From contig DASWAT010000064.1 in the NCBI GenBank assembly GCA_036390995.1, positions 23,252 to 87,251 of the forward strand: 64,000 bases of DNA, given 5' to 3'. A program made the translations under genes and the position numbers. How positions within the stretch are numbered: position 1 is the first letter of the stretch; each line of letters begins with the position of its first letter. Below the pieces are notes generated by a model. It was given only the letters and a program-made list of their open reading frames with translations, did not search any database and was not told the origin of the DNA. This document shows positions 8,754-16,987 of this stretch, one piece after another. The stretch comes from DASQQQ01 sp036390995 (GTDB lineage Bacteria > Actinomycetota > UBA4738 > HRBIN12).

Positions 8754-9440
8754 ATGACCAGCAAGACCTTGGTGCGTCGGCTCGGCCTGCTCGCCGGAGC
8801 CGCCGTGGCGTACACGACGCTCGTTCGACCCTGGCAACTCCACTGGGGGGCGACCTGTGCGGAGGACCTCGAGGAGCTCCCCGGCGACGACCTGCTGCCC
8901 CAGGCACGACTCCAGGCAACGCGGGCCGTCACGATCCAGGCCCGGCCCTCTGACGTCTGGCCCTGGCTCGTGCAGATCGGCGCCGACAAGGGGGGGTTCT
9001 ACACGTACGACGCGCTGGAGAACGCCTTCGGCCTGGGGATCCACAGCGTGGAGCGGCTGGTCAGCGGGTGGCAGCACCTGCGGCCGGGCGACTTCGTCGC
9101 GGCCGACCGGAGGAAGCGCGGCGGTTGGTACGTGGAGACGCTCGAGCCCGAGCGCACGCTGGTGCTGTGGACCGGTGACCCCAAGACCGGCTGGCGCTTC
9201 GACGGCGTGGAGACGCCCGCCGGCTACACGTGGGCATACGTCCTCCGCGAGCTGCCCGACGGATCCACCCGGCTGCTCGTGCGGGCCCGCTTCGCGTACC
9301 GGAACCGCCTGCTGGGGCTCCCGGTGGAGCTGATCGAGCTGGTGGATTTCCTCATGGTCCAGCGGATGCTCCGAGGCATCCGGGACCGGGCCGAGCACTG
9401 CGCACCCACGCCCGTGATGCTGGAGGGCACGGCCGCGTAG
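8754..9440 (+). CDS. SRPBCC (START-like) family protein
   Basis: 228 residues. A hydrophobic N-terminal segment (about residues 10-24) precedes a START/Bet v1-like domain recognisable by ATRAVTIQARPSDVWPWLVQIG and GGFYTYDALEN. The later R-P-G-D-F strand and the tryptophan-rich TWAYVLRELPDGSTRLLVR hairpin also fit. These domains bind hydrophobic ligands in a deep pocket. The ligand is unknown. ATG 8754 has GGAGGTGG upstream. The 217 bases before it hold no other recognisable gene. Confidence 0.78.
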   Translation: MTSKTLVRRLGLLAGAAVAYTTLVRPWQLHWGATCAEDLEELPGDDLLPQARLQATRAVTIQARPSDVWPWLVQIGADKGGFYTYDALENAFGLGIHSVERLVSGWQHLRPGDFVAADRRKRGGWYVETLEPERTLVLWTGDPKTGWRFDGVETPAGYTWAYVLRELPDGSTRLLVRARFAYRNRLLGLPVELIELVDFLMVQRMLRGIRDRAEHCAPTPVMLEGTAA

Positions 9441-9506
9441 ATGTAGCGCGTCCTCCCGCCGCCTTGCTACGGTCGTGCCACCCCGGCGCCCGGTGAGGAG
9501 GAGGCC

Positions 9507-10628
9507 ATGGCGCACATCGACACGTTCGCGATGGAGCGGATGCAGTCGCTCCACTGGCACGAGGTCGAATACGACCTGTCCGAGAGCGGCGTGACGCCGC
9601 TCTCCGTGGAGGAGCTCCTCGGCGATGGAGCGGACCCACGCGAGTTCCTTCACACCGCGCTCGGCTACCCGTTGTCGGAGGGCTCGGAGGCCACGCGGGA
9701 GCGCATCGCCTCCTGGTACCCGGGCGCGGGCACAGAGAACGTCACGGTCGTGAACGGGGGCTCCGAGGCCAACCACCTGGCGCTGTGGACGCTGCTCGAA
9801 CCGGGTGATCGCCTGGCCTTCATGGTCCCGAACTACCTGCAGGGCTTGGGCCTCGGCCGCCACTACGGCGAGGCCACCGACGTCTTCCGGCTGCGCATGA
9901 CCGGGGATCGGTGGATGCTCGACCTCGACGAGCTGGACCGGGCCGTAACCGAGCGGACGAAGGTGGTGATGGTCTGCAACCCGGACAACCCAACGGGCCA
10001 CGTCCTGTCCGACGAAGAGATGACCGCGGTGATCGAGGCTGCCCAACGCGCGAACGCGTGGCTCGTGGCGGACGAGGTCTACCGCGGTGCCGAAGTGGGC
10101 GTCGATGAGTCCTCTCCCACCTTCTGGGGCCGGTACGACAAGGTGATCGTGTCGTCGGGCCTGTCGAAGGCGTTCGCCATGCCGGGCTTGCGGATCGGAT
10201 GGGTCGTCGCGCCCGAGGAGACCGTCCGGGAGATCTGGATCCGGCACGACTACACGACGCTGACGCCCGGCATGCTCTCGGATCTCCTGGCCACCGTCGC
10301 CATGGAGCCGGCGCGCCGCGAGCAGATCCTGGCGCGCACCCGCGGCATCATCCGCCGACAGCTGCCGCTGCTCGAGGAGTGGATCAACACCCACGACGAC
10401 GTGTTCGGCTACGTGCCACCCGACGCAGGAGCGATCGCCTACGTCGAGTGCGACCTACCGGTGGCCAGCGCCGATCTCGCGGAGCGTATCCGCACGGAAC
10501 GATCGGTGCTGCTCGTGCCCGGCGAGATGTTCGGCCTTGGGAACGGGTTCCGGTTCGGCTACGGGTACGACATCGAGCACACCCTGAAGGGTCTGGCCCG
10601 AGTGGACGAGGTGCTGCGCACGCTCTGA
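9507..10628 (+). CDS. PLP-dependent aminotransferase, class I/II
   Basis: Fold-type I PLP enzyme of 373 residues. The N-D-Y-type substrate loop is N-P-D-N-P-T-G-H, the PLP-phosphate aspartate lies in ADEVYRGAEVG, and the Schiff-base lysine is K221 in SSGLSKAFAMPGLRIGW. The closest general type I recognise is the aspartate aminotransferase / capreomycidine synthase-like group. Substrate cannot be assigned from sequence alone. ATG 9507 follows GAGGAGGAGG. The gene converges with the NatB-like permease, leaving 20 bases between their ends. Confidence 0.82.
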   Translation: MAHIDTFAMERMQSLHWHEVEYDLSESGVTPLSVEELLGDGADPREFLHTALGYPLSEGSEATRERIASWYPGAGTENVTVVNGGSEANHLALWTLLEPGDRLAFMVPNYLQGLGLGRHYGEATDVFRLRMTGDRWMLDLDELDRAVTERTKVVMVCNPDNPTGHVLSDEEMTAVIEAAQRANAWLVADEVYRGAEVGVDESSPTFWGRYDKVIVSSGLSKAFAMPGLRIGWVVAPEETVREIWIRHDYTTLTPGMLSDLLATVAMEPARREQILARTRGIIRRQLPLLEEWINTHDDVFGYVPPDAGAIAYVECDLPVASADLAERIRTERSVLLVPGEMFGLGNGFRFGYGYDIEHTLKGLARVDEVLRTL

Positions 10629-10648
10629 GGCGGCCGCGTTCTCGCGCG

Positions 10649-11836
10649 TCACACCTCGCCGCCGCGCCACGCCTCCTTCAGTCTCACCCGGCGACCGATC
10701 CGCAGCACCGCTCCGGCATATATCCGCCCGGCCAGTTGCACCATCGCGTAGATCGTGGCCAGCATGAGCGCGACCGAGAGGACGATCTGCCACCAGGGCA
10801 CGGCGCCGTTCGCGATCCGGACGGTCATGACCATCGGGGCCGTGGGCGGGACGAGCGAGCCGATCAGGGCTCCCAGGCTGTCGGGTGACTGCACGGCCCC
10901 GAACGAGAAGAAGTACCCGACCAGCAGCACCGCCGTGATCGGGAACGTCATGCTCTGCGCCTCCTCCTGGCGCGAGACCAGCGAGCCCGCCGCCGCGTAC
11001 AGGACCGAGTAGAAGCCGTAGCCCAGGACGAACCAGAACAGGATCCACCCGATCGTCCCCGGCGTGGTCGTCGGCGCCAGGGTGTTCCCCGAGAGCGCGA
11101 GCGCGACGAGCGCCGAGGCCGCCACCGCCGCGAACTGCGCCAAACCCACCAGCCCGATCCCGGCGATCTTGCCGGCGAGCAGCTCGGTGGGCCGAAGGCG
11201 CGAGAGCAGCACCTCGACCACGCGGCTGGACTTCTCCTCCACCACGCCGACCAGCAGGAAGCCGCCGTAGAAGCTGATGGCCATGAACAGCAGCACCAGG
11301 CCGATCGTCGCCAGCGTGATGCGCGCGGACCGCTCCTTCGAAGCTGGCTCGAGGCTCTGGGACACGAGATCCGGCGGTCGCAGCAGCCGCTGCGCCTGCT
11401 CGGGCGTGAGGCCGAGGTCGGCGATCGCCTGCTGCTGCTCCACGGCCTGCACCGCAGAGGTCACGATGGACCGGAGCTGCTCGTCCGCCTCGGCCTTCCA
11501 CACGAGCTCCCGCTGGTCCACCAGCAGGACCGCGATGTCGCCCGAGCGCAGGGCGACCCGTCCGGCCGTCTCGTCGGAGAACCCGCGCGTCTTCACCGTG
11601 AGATCGAACTGCTGCCCCGCCGCCCGCAGGAGCTCGGGGAGCTGCGACGAGCTCTCGCCGGCCAGGCCGACCGTCCGAGTGGGCTTCGCGCCTCCGCCGT
11701 ACATCTCGGGCACGACGATGATGGCCACGACGATCAGGACCGACAGGAGCGTCGAGATCCGGAAGGCCACGGAACGTACGCGCTGGTTCCACTCGCGCCG
11801 GGCAACCAGCAACACACGTCGCGCACCGCCGGTCAT
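10649..11836 (-). CDS. NatB-like ABC-2 permease
   Basis: 395-residue membrane subunit. One N-terminal membrane helix (about residues 27-45) is followed by a roughly 130-residue outer domain and then five or six helices, the usual layout of NatB/YhaP-type exporters. The segment VVEEKSSRVVEVLLSRLRPTELLAGKI is a hallmark of the family. The start overlaps the stop of the ATPase gene upstream by four bases (ATGA at 11833-11836), so the two are translationally coupled. Likely exports sodium or a small molecule; substrate unproven. Confidence 0.86.
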   Translation of the reverse strand: MTGGARRVLLVARREWNQRVRSVAFRISTLLSVLIVVAIIVVPEMYGGGAKPTRTVGLAGESSSQLPELLRAAGQQFDLTVKTRGFSDETAGRVALRSGDIAVLLVDQRELVWKAEADEQLRSIVTSAVQAVEQQQAIADLGLTPEQAQRLLRPPDLVSQSLEPASKERSARITLATIGLVLLFMAISFYGGFLLVGVVEEKSSRVVEVLLSRLRPTELLAGKIAGIGLVGLAQFAAVAASALVALALSGNTLAPTTTPGTIGWILFWFVLGYGFYSVLYAAAGSLVSRQEEAQSMTFPITAVLLVGYFFSFGAVQSPDSLGALIGSLVPPTAPMVMTVRIANGAVPWWQIVLSVALMLATIYAMVQLAGRIYAGAVLRIGRRVRLKEAWRGGEV

Positions 11837-12729
11837 GCGCCCCGCCCCTCCGACACCGCTTCCAGGAACAGATCCGTGAGCGAGGGCGGCTCGAAGCTGA
11901 ACGCGGTGACCTCACCGGCCTGGCGCGCGCTCGCGAGGATCCCGTCCAGGTCGACCGAAGCGTCGACCAGGACGCGCAGCCGGCCGTCCTGCCGGCTGGT
12001 GACGGTTCCGCTCGGCAGCATGGGCACCCACGGTTCCCCGTTCACGGTGACCTGCAGCGAGCGGTGCGGGGAGGCCGCCTTCAGCTCCTCCACCACGCCG
12101 GCCAGCACGATCCTGCCGTGGTCGATGATCACGACGTCCTGGCATACGTCCTCGACCAGGTCGAGCTGGTGGCTCGAGAACACCACGGCCACGCCGGTCA
12201 CGGCCGTCTGCACGAGCATCTCGGCGAGCGACTCCACGCCGAGCGGATCGAGCCCGCTGAACGGCTCGTCCAGCACGACGAGCTCGGGCTCGTGGACCAG
12301 CGCGGCGGCCAGCTGCACGCGCTGCTGGTTCCCGTGGGAGAGCTCCTCCAGGCGGGCGTCGGCCCGGTCGCCCAGGCCCAGTCGTTCGAGCCATCGCGCG
12401 GCGGCGTCCTTGGCCTTGGCCCCGCTCAGTCCCGACAGCTCGGCGAGGTACGCGAGCTGCTCACCGACCTTCATCTTCGAGTAGAGCCCTCGCTCCTCCG
12501 GCATGTACCCGAAGCGCGCGCGCTCCTCCGGGCCGACCGGCGCCCCCTTCCACCGCACGTCGCCCCGGTCCGGGCGCACGAGGCCGAAGACCGCCCGCAT
12601 CGTGGTGGTCTTGCCGGCTCCGTTCGGTCCCAGGAACCCGACGATCCGCCCCGGCGCCACGCTGAACGTTGCCCCATCGAGGGCCACCACGTCCCCGTAG
12701 CGCTTCGTCAGGTCCCGGATCTCGAGCAC
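11833..12729 (-). CDS. NatA-like ABC exporter ATPase
   Basis: 298-residue ATP-binding subunit. Walker A is GPNGAGKTT, the signature reads LSHGNQQR (a variant common in this branch), Walker B is VVLDEPFSGLD and the switch histidine lies in SSHQLDLVED. A C-terminal domain after residue 215 includes the DLFLEAV ending typical of NatA-like proteins. It works with the coupled NatB-like permease. The 152-base gap to the divergent F420-type gene must hold both promoters, but no clear box was identified. Confidence 0.9.
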   Translation of the reverse strand: MLEIRDLTKRYGDVVALDGATFSVAPGRIVGFLGPNGAGKTTTMRAVFGLVRPDRGDVRWKGAPVGPEERARFGYMPEERGLYSKMKVGEQLAYLAELSGLSGAKAKDAAARWLERLGLGDRADARLEELSHGNQQRVQLAAALVHEPELVVLDEPFSGLDPLGVESLAEMLVQTAVTGVAVVFSSHQLDLVEDVCQDVVIIDHGRIVLAGVVEELKAASPHRSLQVTVNGEPWVPMLPSGTVTSRQDGRLRVLVDASVDLDGILASARQAGEVTAFSFEPPSLTDLFLEAVSEGRGA

Positions 12730-12881
12730 GGGCGCCTCCAGAGCCGCATCCAGCTTCCCCGGTGCGGCACGATACTGGACGACGCGAGGGTCCCGGCCGC
12801 CGAGGGCCGTCCGTCCCTTCGCGGGGCGGAAGTGGGTCTGCTGTGCTCGCCTGGGATACAGCCCGTTCGAGGGGGCTCGTG

Positions 12882-13331
12882 ATGTGGTTCCTGAACCGGG
12901 TGGCGAACCCGGTCCTGCGATGGGTCTTGCGATCGCGGATGCACCGGCTGGCCAGCGGGTCGCTCATGCTGATCACGCTCCATGGGCGGCGCACCGGGCG
13001 CGCCTACACGATCCCCGTGCAATACGCGGAGGACGGCGGGCAGGTGATCGTCTACCCGGGACGGCCCGGGCGGAAGGTGTGGTGGAAGAACCTCGAGGGC
13101 GGCGTCCCGGTCACGTTCCGGATCCGCGGTCGCGAGACGGCCGGCACGGCCCACGTGGTACGCGAGCCGTCCGCCGTCGCCGACGGTCTGGCCGTGTTCC
13201 TCGCCCGGTTCCCGTCCGCGGCCCGCTCGCTCGGCGTCCCCAAGAGCGCCGACGGCGCGTGGAACGCGTCGGAGCTCCTCCACGCGGCGATGGAGCGTGT
13301 CATCGTCCGGATCGAGCCATCGGACGGCTGA
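12882..13331 (+). CDS. Deazaflavin (F420)-dependent nitroreductase family protein
   Basis: 149-residue split-beta-barrel protein of the DDN family. Characteristic segments are SLMLITLHGRRTGRAYTIPVQY, the glycine-rich VIVYPGRPGRKVWWKNLEG, and VTFRIRGRE. In mycobacteria such proteins reduce substrates with F420H2, so the organism probably makes F420. ATG 12882 is chosen over GTG 12879 because GAGGGGG is spaced six bases upstream of it. It ends five bases from the convergent nucleotidyltransferase gene. Confidence 0.82.
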   Translation: MWFLNRVANPVLRWVLRSRMHRLASGSLMLITLHGRRTGRAYTIPVQYAEDGGQVIVYPGRPGRKVWWKNLEGGVPVTFRIRGRETAGTAHVVREPSAVADGLAVFLARFPSAARSLGVPKSADGAWNASELLHAAMERVIVRIEPSDG

Positions 13332-13335
13332 CGGG

Positions 13336-13824
13336 TCACCCTCCTTCTTCGAGGATCCTTCGCAGGGTCGCCAGGGTGATCTGATCCTTGAGGCGGCCGG
13401 CGGCCTCCTTCGAACGGATCACGTCCTCGAGGGCGGCGACGGTCGTCTCCACATGCGGGAGGCGGACGCGCAGGGCACGTGCGGCCAGGTCCTTGTACCC
13501 CCGGGTTCCGGACGGTTCGAACGTGAGATCGAGATCGCCGTACTTCGTGACGAGGTTCCAGACCCGCGTGCGGGACAGTGACGCGGCGTCGTGATCGAAG
13601 GCGAGGCCATCCGGCTCACCGGCGGTCCTGATCCGAGCGTTCAACTCGACGAGGACCCGGGACAGACGTTCGAGGTTGTCCCGGCTCTGCTCCGGCGTGA
13701 TGTCGACGTCGCCGGTCCCGTGCGGTGAACCGTGGATGATCCCCGCGAACCCGCCGATCACCACGTAGCGAACACCGTTGCGCTCCAATGCTTCCAGGAT
13801 CTTCTCGGGCTCGAACTCACCCAC
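13336..13824 (-). CDS. Nucleotidyltransferase-fold protein, putative toxin of a TA-like pair
   Basis: 162 residues with the MNT/AbiEii-like polymerase-beta fold. It has a GGFAGIIHG helix start, the metal-binding pair in TGDVDI and a third acidic strand YGDLDLTF. The C terminus is helical. The start overlaps the upstream Xre gene by eight bases, so the two are coupled. Xre plus nucleotidyltransferase pairs act as toxin-antitoxin systems in several bacteria (AbiE-like, MNT-HEPN-like), but antitoxin or tRNA-modifying roles are also known for this fold. The toxin role is inferred from pairing only. Confidence 0.7.
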   Translation of the reverse strand: MGEFEPEKILEALERNGVRYVVIGGFAGIIHGSPHGTGDVDITPEQSRDNLERLSRVLVELNARIRTAGEPDGLAFDHDAASLSRTRVWNLVTKYGDLDLTFEPSGTRGYKDLAARALRVRLPHVETTVAALEDVIRSKEAAGRLKDQITLATLRRILEEGG

Positions 13825-14143
13825 GCCGGGCTTCCTTCACCGCCCGCCGGCCCGCCGACGACAGTTCGAGCACCTTCTCGAACCGATCGACCCGCTCGGC
13901 CGGGGTGAGCCTGAGCAGCGCCTCGACCTGCGCCCACTCGGCTTCCTCCAGCGGGACCAAGCGGAACTGGAGATCGAAGCCACTGGCGCGAACCAGCTCC
14001 ACGACTCGCTCGAGCGTGGGGGCCTCGGTCCCCGACTCGACCCGCGCGATGGCCGACTGGGTGGTCCCGGCCCTGGCCGCGAGCTCGGCCTGGCTGAGCC
14101 CCGCCCGGTGCCGCGCCTCACGAACGAACTGCGCTCCTCTCAT
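13817..14143 (-). CDS. Xre-family helix-turn-helix protein (putative antitoxin)
   Basis: 108 residues. An HTH_3 domain fills residues 5-58, with REARHRAGLSQAELAARAG as the first helices and TTQSAIARVESGTEAPTLE as the recognition helix and following turn. The C-terminal half is a helical acidic region that could contact the partner nucleotidyltransferase, encoded immediately downstream with an 8-base overlap. The mRNA appears leaderless: TATACT ends six bases before the ATG. The promoter lies inside an inverted repeat, which suggests autoregulation. Confidence 0.82.
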   Translation of the reverse strand: MRGAQFVREARHRAGLSQAELAARAGTTQSAIARVESGTEAPTLERVVELVRASGFDLQFRLVPLEEAEWAQVEALLRLTPAERVDRFEKVLELSSAGRRAVKEARRG

Positions 14144-14149
14144 GGGCAG

Positions 14150-14191
14150 AGTATAGCGTATCCGAGCTGGAACTAACCCTGGATACGATAT
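14150..14191 (-). promoter_or_regulatory. Promoter and inverted-repeat operator of the Xre/nucleotidyltransferase pair
   Basis: On the minus strand TATACT (14155-14150) sits six bases before the start codon. Arms ATAGCGTATCC (14153-14163) and GGATACGATAT (14181-14191) form an inverted repeat with 10 of 11 bases matching and a 17-base spacer. The proximal arm overlaps the -10 box. This is the expected site for a dimeric Xre repressor. Confidence 0.6.
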
Positions 14192-14245
14192 GAGGGGCCG
14201 GCGCCCGACGGCTCCAACGTCGGGTCGCGCCCGATGGAACCGATG

Positions 14246-14653
14246 CTAGCCGGCAGCCGCTGGGCTTCCGAGCCTCGGCTCCCCCTCCACCAGGTGCCGC
14301 ACCGTGGCGAGGAGCCACATGACGCCCATGACTCCCGCGAGCGCCACGAAAGCCCCCCGGGTCCCCATGACGAGCCCGACGACGACGAGGATCATCGCCG
14401 CGATGCCCAGCGCCATGTTCACCGCGATCAACGGATCGTGGAGCGTCAGGGCCGGATGCTTGATGGCCTCGCTGGTCCAGAACGCCGCTCCCCCGGTCCG
14501 GCACATCGGCTGGGCGACGATGAACAGGACGATGACGCCCATCCGGTAGCTCCCGAGCAGCGGCCAATCCCACGACTGCAGCACCGCGACCGCGATCACC
14601 GCTCCGACCGCTGCGGCGATCGTCGCGACCCCGTCCCTCCATGTCAGATGCAT
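14246..14653 (-). CDS. Hypothetical four-helix membrane protein
   Basis: 135 residues with four hydrophobic segments at about 8-25, 37-52, 77-94 and 98-113, and short loops. The start MHLTWRDGVATIAAAVGAVI is typical of small integral membrane proteins. It belongs to a family I cannot name. It lies between the toxin-antitoxin-like pair and a methyltransferase with its own gaps on both sides, so no operon partner is evident. Coding is supported by the consistent hydrophobic pattern. Confidence 0.6.
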   Translation of the reverse strand: MHLTWRDGVATIAAAVGAVIAVAVLQSWDWPLLGSYRMGVIVLFIVAQPMCRTGGAAFWTSEAIKHPALTLHDPLIAVNMALGIAAMILVVVGLVMGTRGAFVALAGVMGVMWLLATVRHLVEGEPRLGSPAAAG

Positions 14654-14817
14654 CGTCGGTCCCTCCCGGCGGCCGTCGAGCGACGACCGGACGTCGCCGT
14701 CACGAAGGCCGGTTCGCGTGGCTCCTCCAGCATCGGCGTCGGCCCCCGGCGACGGCTACGGGCCACCGTCCCTCGAGCGACGGGCCGGCAGACCCGGCTC
14801 CCGGGCGACGGCACCCA

Positions 14818-15534
14818 TCAGGTCGGCAGGGATCCCCCGCGGGCCAGGAGGTGGTGGTAGGCGTAGCCCTCCAGGTGCCAGGGGCCCTCGGCGTCTTCCT
14901 CGATGGCGAAGCCCGCATCCGCGACCCATGTCCGGACCTGCTCCATGCTCGGATAGTGGTGGTAGTAGCCGTCGGGCTCCTCCCACATGACCTCGCCATC
15001 CACCACCGGAAGCCCCGACGTCCGGGCCTCCGCGTTCGCGGCACGGACGTCCTGTTCGCGGGCCAGCTCGACCGTCAGGTACAGGCCGCCGCCCTGGTGA
15101 AGGGCACGGCGGAAGCGCGTCAGGACGCCCGGCCAGTCCTCCGGGGGGACGAACTCCATGGCGTCAACGCACATCACGCCGTCGAACGCGTCCTCGTACG
15201 GGAGGTCCTGGAGGTCGTGCTTCTGGGTGGGGACGCCGGGGAACTTCTCTCCGGCCTTCGCCAGGTAGCCCCGGGTGTGGTCCACGCCGAGCAACGAGCG
15301 GCCACTCTCGAGGACCATCCCGAAGTACTTGCCGGTGCCACACGCGGCGTCGAGGACCCTGCCTTCGGGCGGGAGCGTCGAGAGGAACCGCTCGATGAAC
15401 GCCCGGTGCGTGTCCTCGATCCGACCCCACAGCGCGTCGTAGTCGGGGGCCAGCGCGTCCTCCTGATCCTCGTTCTCGCGCCGAAGCCTGCGAAGCCACG
15501 CCGCCCTGCCGGCCGCCGGGGTGGTATCGCCCAT
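14818..15534 (-). CDS. Class I SAM-dependent methyltransferase
   Basis: 238 residues with a Rossmann-like methyltransferase domain: motif I VLDAACGTGKYF, the acidic ribose contact in LLGVDHT, and post-motif segments DAFDGVMCVDAMEFV and LHQGGGLYLTVEL. The N-terminal 45 residues are charged and helical. The substrate is unknown. A GAGGAGGGG ribosome site precedes the ATG at 15534. It is divergent from the acetyltransferase gene at 15626. Confidence 0.82.
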   Translation of the reverse strand: MGDTTPAAGRAAWLRRLRRENEDQEDALAPDYDALWGRIEDTHRAFIERFLSTLPPEGRVLDAACGTGKYFGMVLESGRSLLGVDHTRGYLAKAGEKFPGVPTQKHDLQDLPYEDAFDGVMCVDAMEFVPPEDWPGVLTRFRRALHQGGGLYLTVELAREQDVRAANAEARTSGLPVVDGEVMWEEPDGYYHHYPSMEQVRTWVADAGFAIEEDAEGPWHLEGYAYHHLLARGGSLPT

Positions 15535-15625
15535 GGGATGGCCCCTCCTCTCGGAGGACGTGGTGCGATGTCCTTTGCCCGGCCTAGTATCGTCCGCTCG
15601 GGACGGCCTGAGGAAGGGGAGCTCG

Positions 15626-16192
15626 ATGCAGGGGTTCGACCTCGACGGTCCGCTGCAGACCGAGCGGCTGCTCCTGCGTCCGTTCGTGGCCGACGACTTC
15701 GACGCGCTCCTCGCGATGCAGTCGCGGCCGGACGTCGTCAGGTACCTCTACTGGCACCCCCGGGACGAGGCCGAGGTCCGCACCGCCCTCGGGAAGAAGC
15801 TCGCGAGCGTCGGCATCCACTCGGAGGGCGACGTCATCGCCCTCGCCGCGGTCCTCAAGGAGACGAACGAGGTGGTCGGCGATCTCATCCTCCAACTGAT
15901 CAGCGCCGAGCACCAGACGGGCGAGATCGGCTTCATCGTCCACCCCGACCACCAGGGTCGCGGGTACGCCACCGAGGCGGCACGCGTGTTCCTGCGGATC
16001 GCGTTCGAGGACCTGCGGCTGCATCGTGTCATCGGGCGGGTCGAGGCGCGGAACGCGGCCTCGGGCCGGGTTCTCGAGAAGCTGGGGATGCGGCAGGAGG
16101 CCCATCTGGTCGAGAACGAGTTCGTGAAGGGCGAATGGCAGAGCGAGCTCGTCTACGCGATCCTCGAGCGGGAGTGGCGCGGGGACCCCTGA
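15626..16192 (+). CDS. GNAT N-acetyltransferase (RimJ/RimL-like)
   Basis: 188-residue acetyl-CoA-dependent transferase. It opens with LQTERLLLRPFVADDFDALLAMQ and contains the acetyl-CoA loop HPDHQGRGYATEAARVFLR. It ends with the VEARNAASGRVLEKLGMRQEAHL region typical of RimJ/RimL-type enzymes, which acetylate protein N termini or small amines. The ATG at 15626 follows AGGAAGGGGAG; the longer frame to 15521 would overlap the likely promoter TAGTAT near 15587. Substrate unknown. Confidence 0.85.
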   Translation: MQGFDLDGPLQTERLLLRPFVADDFDALLAMQSRPDVVRYLYWHPRDEAEVRTALGKKLASVGIHSEGDVIALAAVLKETNEVVGDLILQLISAEHQTGEIGFIVHPDHQGRGYATEAARVFLRIAFEDLRLHRVIGRVEARNAASGRVLEKLGMRQEAHLVENEFVKGEWQSELVYAILEREWRGDP

Positions 16193-16253
16193 CGAAGCCG
16201 ACCCCGTGCGCGGAGGGACTGGCTGGGCCACTCGTCAGGACCTGGCCGCAGGG

Positions 16254-16985
16254 CTAGCGCCATTCGACCGAAACGACCTCCACCGGCTCGGACACGCCCC
16301 GAAGGCTGACCGTCCGAGGCTCGGACACGGGGAACCTCGAGCCCGCCGCGGTGGAACGGCTCGCGAGGATCTCGCCGCCGTCTGCCAGTGCGGCGATCCG
16401 CGCGGCCTCGTGCACCCCTCGGCCGGTGAAGTTCCGGCCCACCTGGGTGGCGCCCGTCGCATGGACGCCGATCCGCACCTGCGGGGCGAACCCCTGCGCC
16501 TGCCGTTGCTCCGCCAGGCGGCGTTCGATCGCCACGGCGCAGGCCAGGGCCTCGTCGGGCGAGTCGAAGCCCACGAAGAACCCGTCGCCGAGCGCCGAGA
16601 CCTCCTCGCCCTGGTGGGCGGCGAAGATCGAGCGGAGGGTCTCGTCGTGCCAGTGCTGCAGGGCCTCCCAGGCCTCGTCGCCGAGGACCTCGATCAGGTT
16701 CGTCGACTTCACGATGTCCGTGAACATGAACGTCTTCTCCACCCGCCGGGGCGCCGTGCTGCCCCGGAGCTGCCACGGCAGCAGCTGCTCGACCTCGTCG
16801 ATCACGATGGCCTGGGTGGGACACGCCAGAGCGGCCTCGCGCAGCAGCTCTTCCTCGGCGTCCTCCGCATCGATGACGGCGGCCTTCGCGAAGTCGCCCT
16901 CGTGCCAGTCGAACGCGGTCGGCGCGATCGTGATGCAGTTGCCCGCGCCCACACAGCGCTGACGATCGAGCCGGATCCTGATCAT
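16254..16985 (-). CDS. [3Fe-4S] ferredoxin fused to class III nucleotide cyclase domain
   Basis: 243 residues in two parts. Residues 1-65 look like a small actinobacterial ferredoxin: CVGAGNC (C11, C17) and ACPTQAI (C55) give three cysteine ligands, as in [3Fe-4S] ferredoxins that serve P450s. Residues 83-243 form a class III cyclase domain with metal aspartates D90 (FTDIV) and D134 (LGDGF) and the catalytic arginine R196. The usual purine-selecting lysine, four residues before D134, is serine 130, and the usual asparagine is H192, a variant seen in mycobacterial-type cyclases. Activity and nucleotide preference are therefore open. It starts two bases after the large AAA/LuxR gene ends, so both are probably co-transcribed. 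A redox-sensing cyclase is an inference. Confidence 0.85.
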   Translation of the reverse strand: MIRIRLDRQRCVGAGNCITIAPTAFDWHEGDFAKAAVIDAEDAEEELLREAALACPTQAIVIDEVEQLLPWQLRGSTAPRRVEKTFMFTDIVKSTNLIEVLGDEAWEALQHWHDETLRSIFAAHQGEEVSALGDGFFVGFDSPDEALACAVAIERRLAEQRQAQGFAPQVRIGVHATGATQVGRNFTGRGVHEAARIAALADGGEILASRSTAAGSRFPVSEPRTVSLRGVSEPVEVVSVEWR

Positions 16986-16987
16986 CG

